In this document: positions 26,058 to 37,556 of the stretch, in pieces
Layout of the letters: each line of letters starts with the position of its first letter
How positions within the stretch are numbered: position 1 is the stretch's first letter
Translations under genes and position numbers: made by a program
Assembly (NCBI GenBank): GCA_964019425.1
Contig: OZ025842.1
Coordinates: forward strand, 434,001-498,000
Length of the DNA: 64,000 nt
Source: Flectonema sp. DT1601
Taxonomy: Eukaryota > Euglenozoa > Diplonemea > Diplonemida > Diplonemidae
Direction of reading: 5' to 3'
Notes under the pieces: model-generated
What the model was told of the DNA's origin: nothing
The model's input: only the letters and a program-made list of their open reading frames with translations
The model's database searches: none

Positions 26058-28951
26058 CTATCCCACTCGCTTGTTAGTTATATTTCTCAGGTTCGGTTGC
26101 TTTGATAAATTCGGCAACAAAGAACCCGTAATGAAGTCTTTAACTCTAATGTGAAGGGGGAGGTACGGTGCTGGATTCTTATAGACCGCAATAGCACAAA
26201 GGATCTCAAGAAACTCAGTAAACGATAACCCGAGATCGTAGTCGTCCTGCATCTTTGTAAATACTAACTGCATTGTGTATTGAGTACAATTATCATCATA
26301 GCATTTACAGTCTGTCATGAACTGTCGAAATTCTTTGTAAGAAATTTCTTTAATTTCCTTCGCATTTTGAACATTAGTATCATGAGTAGCTTTGCCTGCG
26401 GCATAATACGTAAATATTTTTTGAAGAGCAGGTCGGTGTTCGTTCATAACATTTTCAGTTCTGTCCATGTGAACAGTTGCTTTGAACTCAGCAATTGTAA
26501 CGAACAATGCCTTGGCTGTGATTCTTTCACACACAAGTTTTTGAAACTTGTCAGTTAGCGACAGACCGGGTTCTTTTATTGCTTTGGAAGAAATTACAAC
26601 CAAAAGTTCGATGAATTGCTGAGGCTCAAGTGACTTTAGTTCAACTGGCCACCACTTCTCAACCAAATCAGGTGAGAGTTCGCAATCTCTCAGTAGCTTT
26701 TCGAATTCAGATCGAGACATTACATTTTGTTGCAATGCTTCAGCTCGTCTGACGATTTCAGAATTACTATAATATTTAAACACCTTCCTCAGTTGTTGAT
26801 AGAACGTGTCAACGATTTGAATTATATTTTTATGAATTTCTTCTTTTTCCTCATCAGTTTCCTTCGTAAAAGCAACACCAATAGCGATTAATGAAGGCCT
26901 TACATATAATCTGTAATCCCTCATCTCTGCTGTGCTAAGAACTGGTCCTTCGGGATCACCCATCTTTCGAAGCGCTGAACGTAACATCGCATCTTGAAGT
27001 TGATAACCAAAACTACTAAACTTTTCTTTTCGAGTTAGTAATTTCGCATAACGATCCCTCCAATCATGACAACATGTCGTCTTGACTTCGTCTGGTGGTT
27101 CAGGTGGTGGTTCTGTGTTGAGTTATTGCTCTCTCAGTTCACTGAAAGTTTATTTCAGTTTTTTTTTTTTTAAAAAAAACAATAAATTTCATACCTTCAA
27201 CCTTCTTCGATTTCTCAGATTCACCGTCAGACGTCTCTGATTCAGGTTCTCTCTCAAAACGCGGCATCTGATATAATGAAGTGTCGCATATTTTTAGGAG
27301 TATCTCACAGAATGCATATTTTCTGTGCATCCCACACCCGTCATCTACACCCAACTGCTCTACGCTGCTAGACAGCTTGATGTCTGTGTTTGGTTTTTGG
27401 TGTTTGAAAAAAAAAAAATAAAATAAGCCAATCTACGTGTCCATCTTTATAATAAAAGTAATTCATACCGCAGTCTTTCAAAGTTTGCAAGACAAAGCCA
27501 GATTTTTCGTGGACGTCAACGGCTGAATGGTATTTATCAGATGGCACGGCTACGCGAGTTGGTGATAGTTTTCTTAGTAATAAATATAATGCATCGAGTT
27601 CTTCTTCAGGTCTTATGAAATCCTCTGATAAGTTGAGAGGTGTGAATTCCTCAACATGTTCTAAGGTAGTGTTGACCCAATTCTTAACAGGTACTATGAA
27701 ACTTTGATTTGATATAATTTCTTCAACAACAGTCTGAGAATCATCTTGAAGATGTTTGTCAGAATCTGTTCCCGTTTGAGTTTGTTCGCAGAGTTCATAG
27801 AAGGCAATTTGATATCTTTCTATTTCATTAGAAAGAGTAACTTTTTCCAAGTCGTGTTGTTGCTGAATTTTCCGTTGTTGATTCTCCATTACTACTTCAA
27901 GTTGTTTGTTGTTTGCTGTGAGTTGTTCAACTTCCGACTCAAGTCGTTTAATTTTTTCTTCGAGTTTAGTTGTTCTGGTTCTCCACATGGTAAGTTCTAA
28001 TCGGCAGTCGTCAAATCTTCGATCCTTTCTTGTGAGTTCGGAGCGTAGCTCTCGTTCTTTGTTGTCCCCGTCGACAATTATTTTTCTGACTTTTTTCGTA
28101 TTTCTTCCAATCTTTGTTTGTAATTTCCATTTTAAGAATGCCGCCTTAACCTCTCCAAGGGAAACAGAAGTGATCGCTCTCTGAGCTAAAAGTTGAATAT
28201 TTCTAAGTTGATCTCGAGGGTCAATAGTTTGTTTCATAAGCATACACGGACTTGAAAATAATCTTGGACGGGCGCGCGGTGTTGCTACCAAATCTTCGAT
28301 GACTTGTTCTCTATCAACGATGTCGACTGCAATATAATGAAATAACTCTGACAGCTCACCCAAGACGGAATCGACAGCCCCGATCATACCTGGACGATGA
28401 CCAGTCACGAGACCAAGTACGTACTTTAAAATAACCAAAAGATCCGATGCTTCACAATTTCCCTGAGCGATCCTCAGAGAGATCTTCCTGCTATATATTG
28501 TATCGTTGCTTAATTCAGCAAATGCATCCAAATGTGATGATATCCTAACCCACTTCTCTTCTAGAGTTGTACCCTCAACAAAATCTAAAGCCCTTCGGAG
28601 TGATATCTCCAACTTCGCAAAACCAGATTGCATCTCAATAGAACCTTTTTGTATTAATGGTCTCTTAAGTAAAGGTCCGCAGTCTAAAATAATTTGAGGA
28701 GCTTCTTGTATTAGTTCTTCTCGTGAAACTCGATTTCTATATCTGCTTTGTCTATTTCTTCCAGTAGGTTGGATGACTGGTGAGAGTCCTCTCATACATT
28801 TAGCCATGTACTTTATTCTTAACTCATCAATGAATGCATCAGCTGGGTATCCACTAGATGGACTGCCTGATGACTGAATACTCTTCTCAGCAACAAGTTG
28901 TCTTAATCTGTCTCCAAAAGGTTGCTGTGTTGGTTTACTGTGAAGCAGCAT
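26058..28951 (-). CDS. Large coiled-coil protein with EF-hand-like C-terminal region
   Basis: Three exons: 28951-27469, 27383-27195 and 27112-26058, about 908 aa. Introns are 85 and 82 nt, with GTATGA donors and CACAG acceptors. Both junctions keep the frame and give continuous helical sequence, e.g. LQTLKDC joined to DIKLSSSVEQLGV. Residues about 265-400 form a long coiled coil (KIKRLESEVEQLTANNKQLE). An N-terminal helical domain covers 100-250. The C-terminal ~300 residues are all helical and contain EF-hand-like units (YKEFRQFMTDCKCYDDN, LSFTEFLEILCAIAVY). No family recognised. The layout recalls axonemal or basal-body scaffolds, but this is inference. Confidence 0.75.
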
Positions 28952-29232
28952 TTTGGTTGGAGATGGAATGGCAACTTTCTGTTATTTTAAAAAAAAAAAT
29001 AATAATAATGTAAAAAAAACAGAACAGTCTTCTAACTGACACAAACATCTGTCATGTGTTTTTTTTGGATGAGGAGGTAAATACAGAGAATAATGAAAAA
29101 ACTCTCTACAGCTATCTTACCAAAAGGTCTAAACACATATAATCTAAGTGACCTTGTCAGTAGCAACAAAAACAATAATAAAATAATTGTTGGGGTTTTT
29201 ACAAATCCTCACCATCATAAGGATCGATCAAA

Positions 29233-29469
29233 TCAAGTCAATTCCGGTACGTTGTCCGCCACCTGTTCGGATGACCTACCCAAGGCAGCCAGTATCATTA
29301 ATCTAAGAATGAATACAGCAAAAGCACCCATACCCAATGAAAAAGTCCAATAAACTAAATTATGTATTGAAAAAAACGGAACTGGTGGTCTGTTTCCACC
29401 ATGTCCTCCGATTTCTATTTTTTGATGATCGACATGAGTTGGTTGACTGTGGCGGCTTACTGGTTGCAT
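29233..29469 (-). CDS. Small single-TM protein (78 aa)
   Basis: Start chosen at Met 29469, 14 nt after a TTTGATATCAG acceptor-like site; the open frame further upstream is A/T-rich leader. The product has a polar, His/Gly-rich N-terminus (GGHGGNRPPVPFF), one membrane span at about residues 40-63 (YWTFSLGMGAFAVFILRLMI) and a short acidic tail ending VPELT. Size and layout fit small subunits of membrane complexes (mitochondrial respiratory chain, translocons), but no family is recognised. Confidence 0.6.
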   Translation of the reverse strand: MQPVSRHSQPTHVDHQKIEIGGHGGNRPPVPFFSIHNLVYWTFSLGMGAFAVFILRLMILAALGRSSEQVADNVPELT

Positions 29470-29482
29470 CTTCCCTTCCCCA

Positions 29483-29503
29483 CTGATATCAAAAAAATAA
29501 ATA
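29483..29503 (-). promoter_or_regulatory. Poly-pyrimidine/AG acceptor-like site before ATG 29469
   Basis: TTTATTTTTTTGATATCAG on the minus strand, ending 14 nt before the start. Confidence 0.55.
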
Positions 29504-30035
29504 TATTTATCAAACAATTACATTAAAACCCTAATTCGATTCACGTTGCACTCTCATTCAGAGCCGATCGTCAACATAATATAAACTGTAAAGTTGTTAA
29601 GAAGGTTGAAAAAAGGGGGAAAGGGTTGGTTTTTTTTTTTTTTTTTTTTTTCGGTTCTTTTTATTTTTCCCCCATTATTTCATTTTCTTTCTTATCATGC
29701 ACACAAAACAAGAACCGCGATAAACGAATATACATTATCCTGTAAAGGATAATGTAATGTTCTCCGGCCATGTGTCGTGCTACTCATACCTGAAAAGGCG
29801 ATGTCAGCACGAACAACTTAACGGCGTTCCTTTTATCACCATCGGAATTTTGATTAACGAGGTGTTATTGTTAGAAAGACACCTTAGACAGAATTATCGT
29901 AAAAGACATAAATAAAAAACAATTCCCATTTCTACCCTTCCCCCCCCCTCCATGTTTCGGATACCAAAACTTCACTTCCACAAAACATAACAAATAACAC
30001 TTAGAATAACAGCAACAACAACTGTTTTATGTTAT
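29504..30035. other. Gap with a perfect short hairpin
   Basis: Holds a 10-bp perfect inverted repeat with a 4-nt loop at 29732-29755, a poly(T) run at 29631-29652 and a possible donor (CAGGTATGAG on the minus strand near 29790). Possibly the 5' leader region of the 29469 gene. No coding region supported. Confidence 0.4.
29732..29755. repeat. Perfect 10-bp inverted repeat
   Basis: ACATTATCCT, loop GTAA, AGGATAATGT. It can form a strong small hairpin on either strand. Confidence 0.85.
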
Positions 30036-32789
30036 TTAATATAGTTTCAGTCTGCGAGGTTTGACTGCGGCTGCAGAGCTGGGTCGTTTTGGTATCAGGG
30101 GGCGATTTTTAGAAGGCGTTCCGCTACTAGGACGAGATCGAATGTAATCAGTTGTAAACCAAGTACCTCCTTCATAAGGTGACGCACTTGGTTGATAAGA
30201 TGATTCCGGTTTACGATGAGCAGGAGCAGAACCTGGACGAATAGAGTTACGAGAAGGAGGAGGGGTTGCGACATTTCGATATTGTAACCACCACTCTCTC
30301 CCATCCGAGTTTACTATCTCACCATCAGCAACAGATGGAGGTCGACTTAGAGAAGCTACCGATTGATGAGGTGATGCTGAAGTCAAGTCTCTTCCAAATA
30401 AGAACAGATCGTCATCATCATCATCAATGATTCCAAACTGACCACCAAGAATAGATCCAGTTGACTCACGTTCTTTATCACGTAGAGCCAGGTACACGCC
30501 ATGCCATTTGTTATTTACATTTGTCCAGCCGCGTTCTTCATCGTTGCAAATTTCTAATCGCTGCATCCGTTCCATGACAGCTGCCGGACTGTAAATAACA
30601 TCCGGACGAGTCTCTTTCATTGCGAGGATGATGACGTGACGTGAATCCTTTTGAACTTGTTCCAGCAATCCTCTTCTTTTCATCTCATCTTTGTGTAATT
30701 TTAGTCTTGCGTGATAAGATCTGAGAGCAGAATATTCCTTACGGAGCTGTCCTTCAACAGCACGACGAGCACTCGTCTCAGTCTTAGTTACAATCGAACA
30801 AACACCCTTCTTAATTACATGACAATATTGTTTTAGTAAAAGAGTGTGCATTGATTCCAGTTGAGAAGAGTAGAAGACACTCGCAGCACTCAGGTTATAT
30901 AGTTGAAAAGTATACAAAGCTTTAAAACGGTCAATTATGCTGTAAGATCTGAGGCAAAATTGAACCAAGCTAACACGAGACTGACACTCCTCTTCATCCA
31001 AAGAATGTACCTGTGGTGGCAATTGAGACTTCCTTGCGCAATTAAATCTGACTACAGCTTTCTGAAATGTGGTATCACAACAACCAGAACATAGTAAAGC
31101 CCTAGAAGTGATTACAGTTCGTGATACTATCTCATTGTGTTCTAGTTCGTGCGTTATCGCTAATCTTAGAAATAAATTATCATATTGGTGTCGTATTGCC
31201 GTAGCGGCCAATGCCGATTCAGCTTTCAGGCTCCAAATAGCCGCCATGTAACTGATTTTTTTTCTTTTCAAAAATTCTTTTTGATAAAAGAAATTTTTCA
31301 TCTGTTCGATCCTATCCAACTTTTCACATTCCTCAACAACATCTCTATCTTGGTGTAGCTCTTCAGAGAGCATACGAGATGCCGTTACATCGAATAACCT
31401 GGTTAATAAGAAACCTTCTTGAGTGACAGCATCAGTCAAAACTTTACTCTTCGATTGAGGCTTTACGTCTACAGTAGTTTTTGGTTCAGTCACGTCACTG
31501 AATTCTTTATTGATGTTGTCGAAGTCTTTGAGATCAACACTCCGAATGATATTAGTTGGAATGTAATTACTACTGGTGTCTTTATTGGTATTCATTTCAT
31601 TAGTTTGACTCTCGTGTGAGAATTGAGTTACCACTTTCCTTAATTCCGACGTGTCATCATCCACACAGCTGGTTGATATTTCTTCTTCCTTATGAAACTC
31701 AATATGTAAACAATCAGAAACAATAGATGGCCACTCTCTCGCTTCCTCATTAATTTCTAAGTCGATATCACTTTGAACAGAAGAACATCGACTGTGAGCA
31801 CTTCTACAAGTGCATTCATTCATCGTATTGCTCGTAAGTTGGTTGTTACGCTCCTCCAGTTCAATCCCCTCTCGATTCATTTTTTCTCTTAATATGAAGT
31901 TGCGCTGCTCAGCTTCGGCAGTGATTGATTCTCTCTGTAAAAGTTCACCTCTGAGGATTTTATAAAGAAGAGAGACAGTTGAAGGACGAGGTCCTCTCTG
32001 ACGGATGTTGTTTGATGTTCTCGCAGCTACTAATTTATGACATCTTGACCTCTTAAGTAAACGATGAAGTAATTTCAAAGCTACTGTTTCACATTGTGTG
32101 ATAGATCGTCTACATCGCATTTCATCATGTTGCATATTTCGAGTTCTTTTTAACCAATGAAGTGCCTTTTGAATTAGGACCCTATGATATAATTCTAAGC
32201 ATTTTATGAACTGTCTTCCCTCACAAGACTCAATACTTACTCGTGTTAATGTTTCGGGAGGAATGATGAGTGAAGTAGCTGTGTTTAAATTAATAGTTTG
32301 GTTTGCGATGTTTGTTATTTTTGAATCCTTCCCTTGATACACACGTCTCACTCTTAGACCATGTTTACTGTGAGGTGTCTTAGTAGAAACACGAGATACA
32401 AATAACTTATCCGCCGGAATCCTCTCATTTTGACAAGAGTGTTGTTGGGTAGCAGTCACTGTAGCATTTTGATAATAAAGTGATTTCTGTTGTGGAGCAG
32501 CTTCAATAATTCCAGTCCAATGCTTATTTGACATTTCAATAGCGTTGTCAACTTTTTGTAATAATTTCTGAGCAAGTGAATGAACAGGTCTGATAGTACC
32601 TGTAGAGGCTGTCAAGACTGCTTTACAACTTTCCTGTTCCGTTCCAATAGAAAATGTTCGTTGCTGCTGTTCGTGGAGTTTTTTTTTTGAACCTGCTGAA
32701 CTTAAATACTTCGATGCCTGAATACCACTTCCTCCAACATGTTGAAGTGATGAGGACGTGACTTGACGTTGGCGTTGATGGACCAGCAT
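30036..32789 (-). CDS. Large basic helical protein of unknown function (917 aa)
   Basis: Single exon. The N-terminal ~150 residues are polar and low in complexity. Residues about 190-320 are Arg/His-rich helices (LYHRVLIQKALHWLKRTRN; LKLLHRLLKRSRCHKLVAAR). An acidic Ser/Thr-rich linker covers 330-460. A long basic helical region follows at about 470-780, with Arg/Lys/Gln composition like IQ- or microtubule-binding proteins. A DDDDDD run lies near 800 and a Ser/Pro/Arg tail ends PRRLKLY. No enzyme motif or TM segment. Not recognised; a cytoskeletal or flagellar role is only a guess. TTTTTTTCTGACAG lies 18 nt before the ATG. Family I foldback copy 3 is 150-270 nt upstream. Confidence 0.7.
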   Translation of the reverse strand: MLVHQRQRQVTSSSLQHVGGSGIQASKYLSSAGSKKKLHEQQQRTFSIGTEQESCKAVLTASTGTIRPVHSLAQKLLQKVDNAIEMSNKHWTGIIEAAPQQKSLYYQNATVTATQQHSCQNERIPADKLFVSRVSTKTPHSKHGLRVRRVYQGKDSKITNIANQTINLNTATSLIIPPETLTRVSIESCEGRQFIKCLELYHRVLIQKALHWLKRTRNMQHDEMRCRRSITQCETVALKLLHRLLKRSRCHKLVAARTSNNIRQRGPRPSTVSLLYKILRGELLQRESITAEAEQRNFILREKMNREGIELEERNNQLTSNTMNECTCRSAHSRCSSVQSDIDLEINEEAREWPSIVSDCLHIEFHKEEEISTSCVDDDTSELRKVVTQFSHESQTNEMNTNKDTSSNYIPTNIIRSVDLKDFDNINKEFSDVTEPKTTVDVKPQSKSKVLTDAVTQEGFLLTRLFDVTASRMLSEELHQDRDVVEECEKLDRIEQMKNFFYQKEFLKRKKISYMAAIWSLKAESALAATAIRHQYDNLFLRLAITHELEHNEIVSRTVITSRALLCSGCCDTTFQKAVVRFNCARKSQLPPQVHSLDEEECQSRVSLVQFCLRSYSIIDRFKALYTFQLYNLSAASVFYSSQLESMHTLLLKQYCHVIKKGVCSIVTKTETSARRAVEGQLRKEYSALRSYHARLKLHKDEMKRRGLLEQVQKDSRHVIILAMKETRPDVIYSPAAVMERMQRLEICNDEERGWTNVNNKWHGVYLALRDKERESTGSILGGQFGIIDDDDDDLFLFGRDLTSASPHQSVASLSRPPSVADGEIVNSDGREWWLQYRNVATPPPSRNSIRPGSAPAHRKPESSYQPSASPYEGGTWFTTDYIRSRPSSGTPSKNRPLIPKRPSSAAAVKPRRLKLY

Positions 32790-32807
32790 AGACTTGACAT
32801 TCGTCCA

Positions 32808-32830
32808 CTGTCAGAAAAAAAGAAAATATT
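32808..32830 (-). promoter_or_regulatory. Poly-pyrimidine/AG acceptor-like site before ATG 32789
   Basis: TTTTCTTTTTTTCTGACAG on the minus strand, ending 18 nt before the start. Confidence 0.6.
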
Positions 32831-32905
32831 AAAATAGACGACAATTCTTACAATTTCATTATAATACTTTCTTATAAATCAATCAATCCTTTCTCTACTC
32901 TCTCA

Positions 32906-32940
<35 letters not shown>

Positions 32941-32941
<1 letters not shown>

Positions 32942-33056
32942 ACCGACATCGTCGGAGCAGAAACTATTCAGATTGAAAAGCCGAAATTTCTTATGTTCTT
33001 CCCTATTTGACAGGATTCTGTCTGCGTTCAACGAAATATATGGATAATCTGAATGG
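32941..33056 (-). repeat. Foldback repeat, family I (copy 3)
   Basis: Reverse orientation relative to copies 1-2. Carries the CCGACATCGTCGG flank, inverted ACTATTCAGATT and AATCTGAATGG ends, and central GACAGGATTCTGTC. Differences from copies 1-2 lie mostly outside the paired segments. Confidence 0.75.
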
Positions 33057-33419
33057 TTTTTCTTCTTCTTTTTTTTTTTTTTTTTCAATTTCATACGTCA
33101 ATATAATTTATATCACAATAGGACCCCCACTGCGTCCATAAACAAGGGAGGGAAGGGTTTTTAAAGACTAGCGAGGATACTCGCTTATTTACTGCTCAAC
33201 ACAGTGTAGTCAGTTTTCGTTTCTTTTGTTTTTTTGTTTTTTTTTGTTTTTTTCACATAAAAACAACTGCAGCAAGGCAAATGAGACAGTCTTGCGACAG
33301 GTGAGAGAGCTCCTTTTGCCCTTTTCATAACTTTTGCATACGCGTGCATACAAGGAAAGAATAAATAAAATAAAATAAAAAACCAACGCCAAATTAGCCT
33401 TTACAGAGTTATCACAAAA

Positions 33420-33596
33420 TTAAATAAAAATAATCAAATCAAAATCAATCGTAAGGACATCAACAATTAATAGCTGGTTTCTGGATAAAATTTCAACCCT
33501 CTTCAGCGAAGAAAGTGAGGGAGGGCACTGAGGCATCAGGCCTGTCCTACCCATCGCGTTTGCCAGGATCAATTTCCAGCCGTCCACCTTGCCCAT
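33420..33596 (-). CDS. Possible 58-aa small protein overlapping the short dispersed repeat
   Basis: ATG at 33596 lies 3 nt after an AG preceded by poly(T). The frame runs 58 codons to TAA, beginning MGKVDGWKLILANAMG. The first 14 residues resemble the reading of the copy at 4471-4509 (LGKVDNWELLITYA), which suggests a shared protein-level origin, perhaps a duplicated first exon. The last ~20 codons are A/T-rich and may be intron or UTR. Low confidence. Confidence 0.25.
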   Translation of the reverse strand: MGKVDGWKLILANAMGRTGLMPQCPPSLSSLKRVEILSRNQLLIVDVLTIDFDLIIFI

Positions 33597-33611
33597 AGAC
33601 TTACAGGTTGA
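33572..33611 (-). repeat. Short dispersed repeat (copy 2 of 2)
   Basis: Direct-orientation match to 4471-4509, core GTCCACCTTGCCCA. Confidence 0.5.
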
Positions 33612-34428
33612 AAAAAAAAAAAAAAAAGAAATGTTTGGTGTCGGCGAGTAAATAAATAAAACATTATCTTTTCTATTCTATATATAAAAAACCTTTCTTA
33701 ATGAAAATAATCAGATGTGTCGAATGCCGCCATACCACGAAAGACAAATTTAAAAAGAAAACCTACCCGAAACACGACCCCATGGGATATGCATCCCAAA
33801 CATTAATATAATAACGAAGGCTTTAAAAACAATAGAAATGCTTAGCAACTTATACCACTCTGTGAGGAACGAAATCAAGCAAAAGTTAAAACGAGACAGT
33901 CAGTTTTAGGTCATAACTGCTCCGGACCTGAAGACTAGAGTGAAACAGGGAAGAGAAGAGGGGGGGAAAAAACGGAGCTGGACCACTTCCAAAATCAGAT
34001 CAAATAGCCTTATCCCTTTAACAAGAAAGATTAATTTGAGATCGTCGTGTTCGAGTCAACGTAAAAAAAAAAGAGAAGAAAAAAAAAAGAACAACGCAGG
34101 CTGTATAAATGTTATTCAATTTCTCTATAAAAAGTTTTCTTTTAAAAAAAATAAAAAAAATAAAAAAACGAACACAACTATAATAATTTGAACAGCAAAG
34201 TTGTTTTAATTACAAGTTTATACAACGTTAACTTTTTTTTTTTTTTTTTTTTTTTTCCCCCCAGTTCTCATTCTGAACCGTGTCTGGTTCATACCACAAA
34301 AATAAAATAAAATAAAATAAAACAAAATAAAAAAACCAAAGTAAGAATACGAAGTTAGAGAGATGGGACTAAAAACTATTTCACCTACAAAAACGAAGTT
34401 CGTGATGTAACATTCGAATAAAGGGGGT

Positions 34429-34638
34429 TGAAACTTCGACAATGTAAAACCGGTCAGTACTTTAGATATTAAAAAAACAAAAAAAATTAATATCAAAGTA
34501 CTTGACTTGAAAGAATATTTGTAATTGTTAAATCAAAGAAAGGCTACGTTTAGAAAAAAAAATAAAAACACACAAAAAAAAAAAAATTGTCTTATTTGAC
34601 CAGAAGACAACGTCGAATCTGGTAAATTCGGGACCACG
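34429..34638 (+). repeat. Dispersed ~210 bp repeat, family II (copy 2)
   Basis: Direct match to 22571-22778. It lies about 115 nt downstream of the CCDC6-like stop codon. The terminal stem CCAGA/TCTGG is kept with a changed loop. Confidence 0.75.
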
Positions 34639-34751
34639 AAAAAAAAAAGGGGGAAGTCAATCAACTTACTACCAACCAGATAAGTGTAAGACACAAAAAA
34701 GAGAAGGACAACAGATCAGGAAACCAAATCTACGATCAAAACCAGTTATAC

Positions 34752-35984
34752 TTAACCACTATTGCTACTAACCTTCTTAGTCGGTTGAAGCTCACAGCTA
34801 GCAGGTCGTTTTGATGGTTCTGAAAAAGAATTATTAATGGAATGATCTAACGGGAAATGAGTACTACCAATACGACGAGGCATACATCTGATTGGCGTTC
34901 CAAGACCACTGATACTACCTCGATGAAGAGTTGGAGTTGAAGTACCAGATGATGATCTGGGAGAGAGACAAGGAGTGACAGGTGGTGTTACCCATGATGC
35001 TGGTGACGTTAAATGACCAGAATTAAGAATATTCTTAGTATGAGCCTTCAAACTTGGTAGATGCTGTTGAGGAGTTCTACTTCTGACCGAAACACTTGAG
35101 GCACTACTTGATTCTCTTCTGCGAAGACGTAACTCCTGCGTGACGTCATTTTCTGAAAGCATCTCAGTATTTACTAACAATCGATTCCTTTCACCAGATG
35201 CTCTCAGTAGTTCTTCTTTTAGACGAAGACTTTTAGCATCCTGAAGGAAGTTATCTTGTGATAATTGTTCCAGTTGTTGTCTTAATGTCGTACACGTTTG
35301 ATGATTAGTTGCGGCTTGTTCTTCATTAGTGTGACATTGTTCTTGAAGGCGAGAAACTTCGGTTTGGAGTTTTTTTATCGTCGCATCGTAACTTGCGCAC
35401 ACACCGTTCTCAGAGAATGTTGAATCAGAATCGCTATCTGTTAAGAATGATTCGGTTTGATTTCCAGACTCTGATTCAGCTTCTCCGATTGCAACTTTGT
35501 AAGTATGAAGCTGTTGGATAACATTAGCACTGTCTCCGGACTCCAGCAGCCTTTCGAGTGAACTCTTTTGTTCAGTTGCTTGTCGAAGTTGTTTTTGTAG
35601 TTTGTTGACCATAAATTTCCTTTCTTTATACAAATGTCTCTGCAAGTCATCTTTTTCCATTTGCACTTGTTCCAACTGAGCCTGTAACTTAGTCACCTGG
35701 AGGTCTTCCTCTGTTTCTTGTTGGAGAAGGGTTTCCTTTTCTTTTTGTAGAACATCGACTCTCTTAATTAATCCGTTGACGATGTATTCTTCTTCTTCTT
35801 CTACCTTTTTTTGTAGGTTTGCAGTGATGCCTTTAACAGTTTTTAACTCCTCGTCTCGCTTAATAAGTTGATCTTCGAGTAGCTTTTTTGCATCTTGTTT
35901 TTGAATAGATATTTTCTCAGCCTCAGATGTTTCCAGTTCAAGTTTCAGTAGTTCCCTTTCTAAGTCTTCAACGGATTGTTCCAT
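34752..35984 (-). CDS. CCDC6-like coiled-coil protein
   Basis: Single exon, 410 aa. Residues 1-160 are one long coiled coil with spaced NGL/NKL breaks (EEEEYIVNGLIKRVDVLQKEKETL; KERKFMVNKLQKQLRQ), the pattern typical of the CCDC6/DUF2046 family. A Ser/Asp acidic stretch follows (FLTDSDSDSTFSENG), then a second coiled coil at about 195-260. The C-terminal 130 residues are Ser/Pro-rich and basic with several RSxS and SPxS sites, again like CCDC6. CCDC6 proteins in animals act in DNA-damage and signalling contexts; the protist role is unknown. A TTTTATTTTCTTTTTCAG site lies 21 nt before the ATG. Generic coiled-coil similarity is the main alternative. Confidence 0.65.
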   Translation of the reverse strand: MEQSVEDLERELLKLELETSEAEKISIQKQDAKKLLEDQLIKRDEELKTVKGITANLQKKVEEEEEYIVNGLIKRVDVLQKEKETLLQQETEEDLQVTKLQAQLEQVQMEKDDLQRHLYKERKFMVNKLQKQLRQATEQKSSLERLLESGDSANVIQQLHTYKVAIGEAESESGNQTESFLTDSDSDSTFSENGVCASYDATIKKLQTEVSRLQEQCHTNEEQAATNHQTCTTLRQQLEQLSQDNFLQDAKSLRLKEELLRASGERNRLLVNTEMLSENDVTQELRLRRRESSSASSVSVRSRTPQQHLPSLKAHTKNILNSGHLTSPASWVTPPVTPCLSPRSSSGTSTPTLHRGSISGLGTPIRCMPRRIGSTHFPLDHSINNSFSEPSKRPASCELQPTKKVSSNSG

Positions 35985-36005
35985 TTCGTGTTGGTTGTTA
36001 TTTAT

Positions 36006-36022
36006 CTGAAAAAGAAAATAAA
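36006..36022 (-). promoter_or_regulatory. Poly-pyrimidine/AG acceptor-like site before ATG 35984
   Basis: TTTTATTTTCTTTTTCAG on the minus strand, ending 21 nt before the start. Confidence 0.6.
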
Positions 36023-37556
36023 ATATATAAAAAACAGATGATGTAATACGAGAGGGGATCTCTTCTCTTGCACGCAGGGCAGTTTTGTAGTGGAAAAAAA
36101 AAATTAGGGGAAAAAAATATTAACTTGTTGGTTTTATTTTTTTCATTTTTTTTTTTTTTTTTTTGGTTAGAAAACTGTCGTGCAATTCAATTGGGTTTGT
36201 GTTCGGGGAATTTTTTTTTTTTTTTATTTCATTCTTTTAAGAGCTCTTTTCTTTTCTTTTTTTTTTTTTAGGGGAATTTTTTCGATTTTGTAAAAGTTAC
36301 AACTGTGTTGTATCATAAAAACATAAAAGATAATTTATGGGGAGAGAGGGAAAAAGAAACTCGTTCGTCAACCGCAGACAAGGGAAACTGGTACACAATA
36401 GGTTTTTAGCCACATACAAAAAAACGAACGTATGGAAAATATACACGCAACTTACTAAGCGCCCACATGAAAAAAAGAAAAGGTAGAGAACGGAGAAAAC
36501 TGTTATTTCAATTTCAAAAGACGGCAATGCAGTCATGTAGGCGATGAATGGAACAGCTGATTTTGTCAACTCTTAGTAGTCCTTCTGAAGTTAGATATAC
36601 CGCGTGCTTGACACATATTCTGTTGGTTTTCTTTTTACAAGACGGACACTATCCATACCGCTTTTTGTTTACGTTTTTTTTCTTATTTTTTTTATTTTCG
36701 AAAAAAAGAACGTTTTTTTTTTTTTTTTTTAAAATTCTTCCTTCTTTAAAAAAAATCAAGTGAAAAAAAAAAAAAACACAAGAGAGTTCGGGAATGAAGC
36801 AAAGAAATTGTATGTAGGCAACAACACTACGGCATAATTTGAAACAAACTTGAAATAAATACTGACTGCCTGCACATTATCCATTCCGTGAAGACAGGTA
36901 GGGTCATCATGTGCAGAAGATTGAATAAAAACATGCCATTAAATAAAACAGGGTTTGCGCTACAAAGAGTTTATAAGAAAAATTACCAGGCAACATGTTT
37001 CCTGCAGGAGCCATGAGTACAATGAAACAGTTTATATGGGAAGAAAATCAAAGAAATTGAGGGAGAATAACTGCTATACCGCCGGACAGCGTGAGGGTTG
37101 CGTCTGTGGTAGCAGATTAACTGGGTCTGGTTATTGTTTTCATTTTTTTTTTTTTTTTTTGTGTAGATTTATTTTTTCCCCCTCCTTTTTCTTTTTCCCC
37201 TCTTCAAGGGGAAAAGAAGCAAAAAAAAAAAAAAAAAGAAAGTCAAGTTGCTCCTCTCTCTCGACATTAACGACATCGACTGATATCATCCGAAAAAGAA
37301 GAGCTCCAAAATACGTCGATCGGAGGGTGGGGAGGGCTAAAAATTCGGGAGTCAGCTCAATCTTGCATGCATTGTTTTTGCAGCAAGCTGTATCACACGC
37401 AACCAATAGTCAGCAGTTACTGAGCAACGGTCCGTTAGGAAATACACAGAAAGTAATTTAGTTTTTTTTTTTTTTTTTTTCTCTTTTTTTTTTCTCTTTG
37501 TTTTTTTTTTTTTTTCCTTTAACATTTCGTTGATGTTATGGCAATCAGGCCCAAAC
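36023..37556. other. Gap: homopolymers, one small open frame
   Basis: Mainly poly(T)/poly(A). On the minus strand 37014-36907 encodes a 35-aa open frame (MAPAGNMLPGNFSYKLFVAQ at its start, then hydrophobic) that could be a tiny membrane protein. It lacks a close acceptor-like AG, so I do not call it a gene. The plus-strand frame at 36955-37461 is interrupted by homopolymer-coded Phe/Lys runs and looks spurious. Confidence 0.3.

Larger units (their letters stand above)
32831..34751. other. Gap with foldback repeat, family II repeat and a small open frame
   Basis: Contains the family I copy (32941-33056), the short repeat copy with a 58-codon open frame (33420-33596) and the family II copy (34429-34638). 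The rest is A/T-rich, with a TAAAA tandem near 34300-34330. Confidence 0.5.
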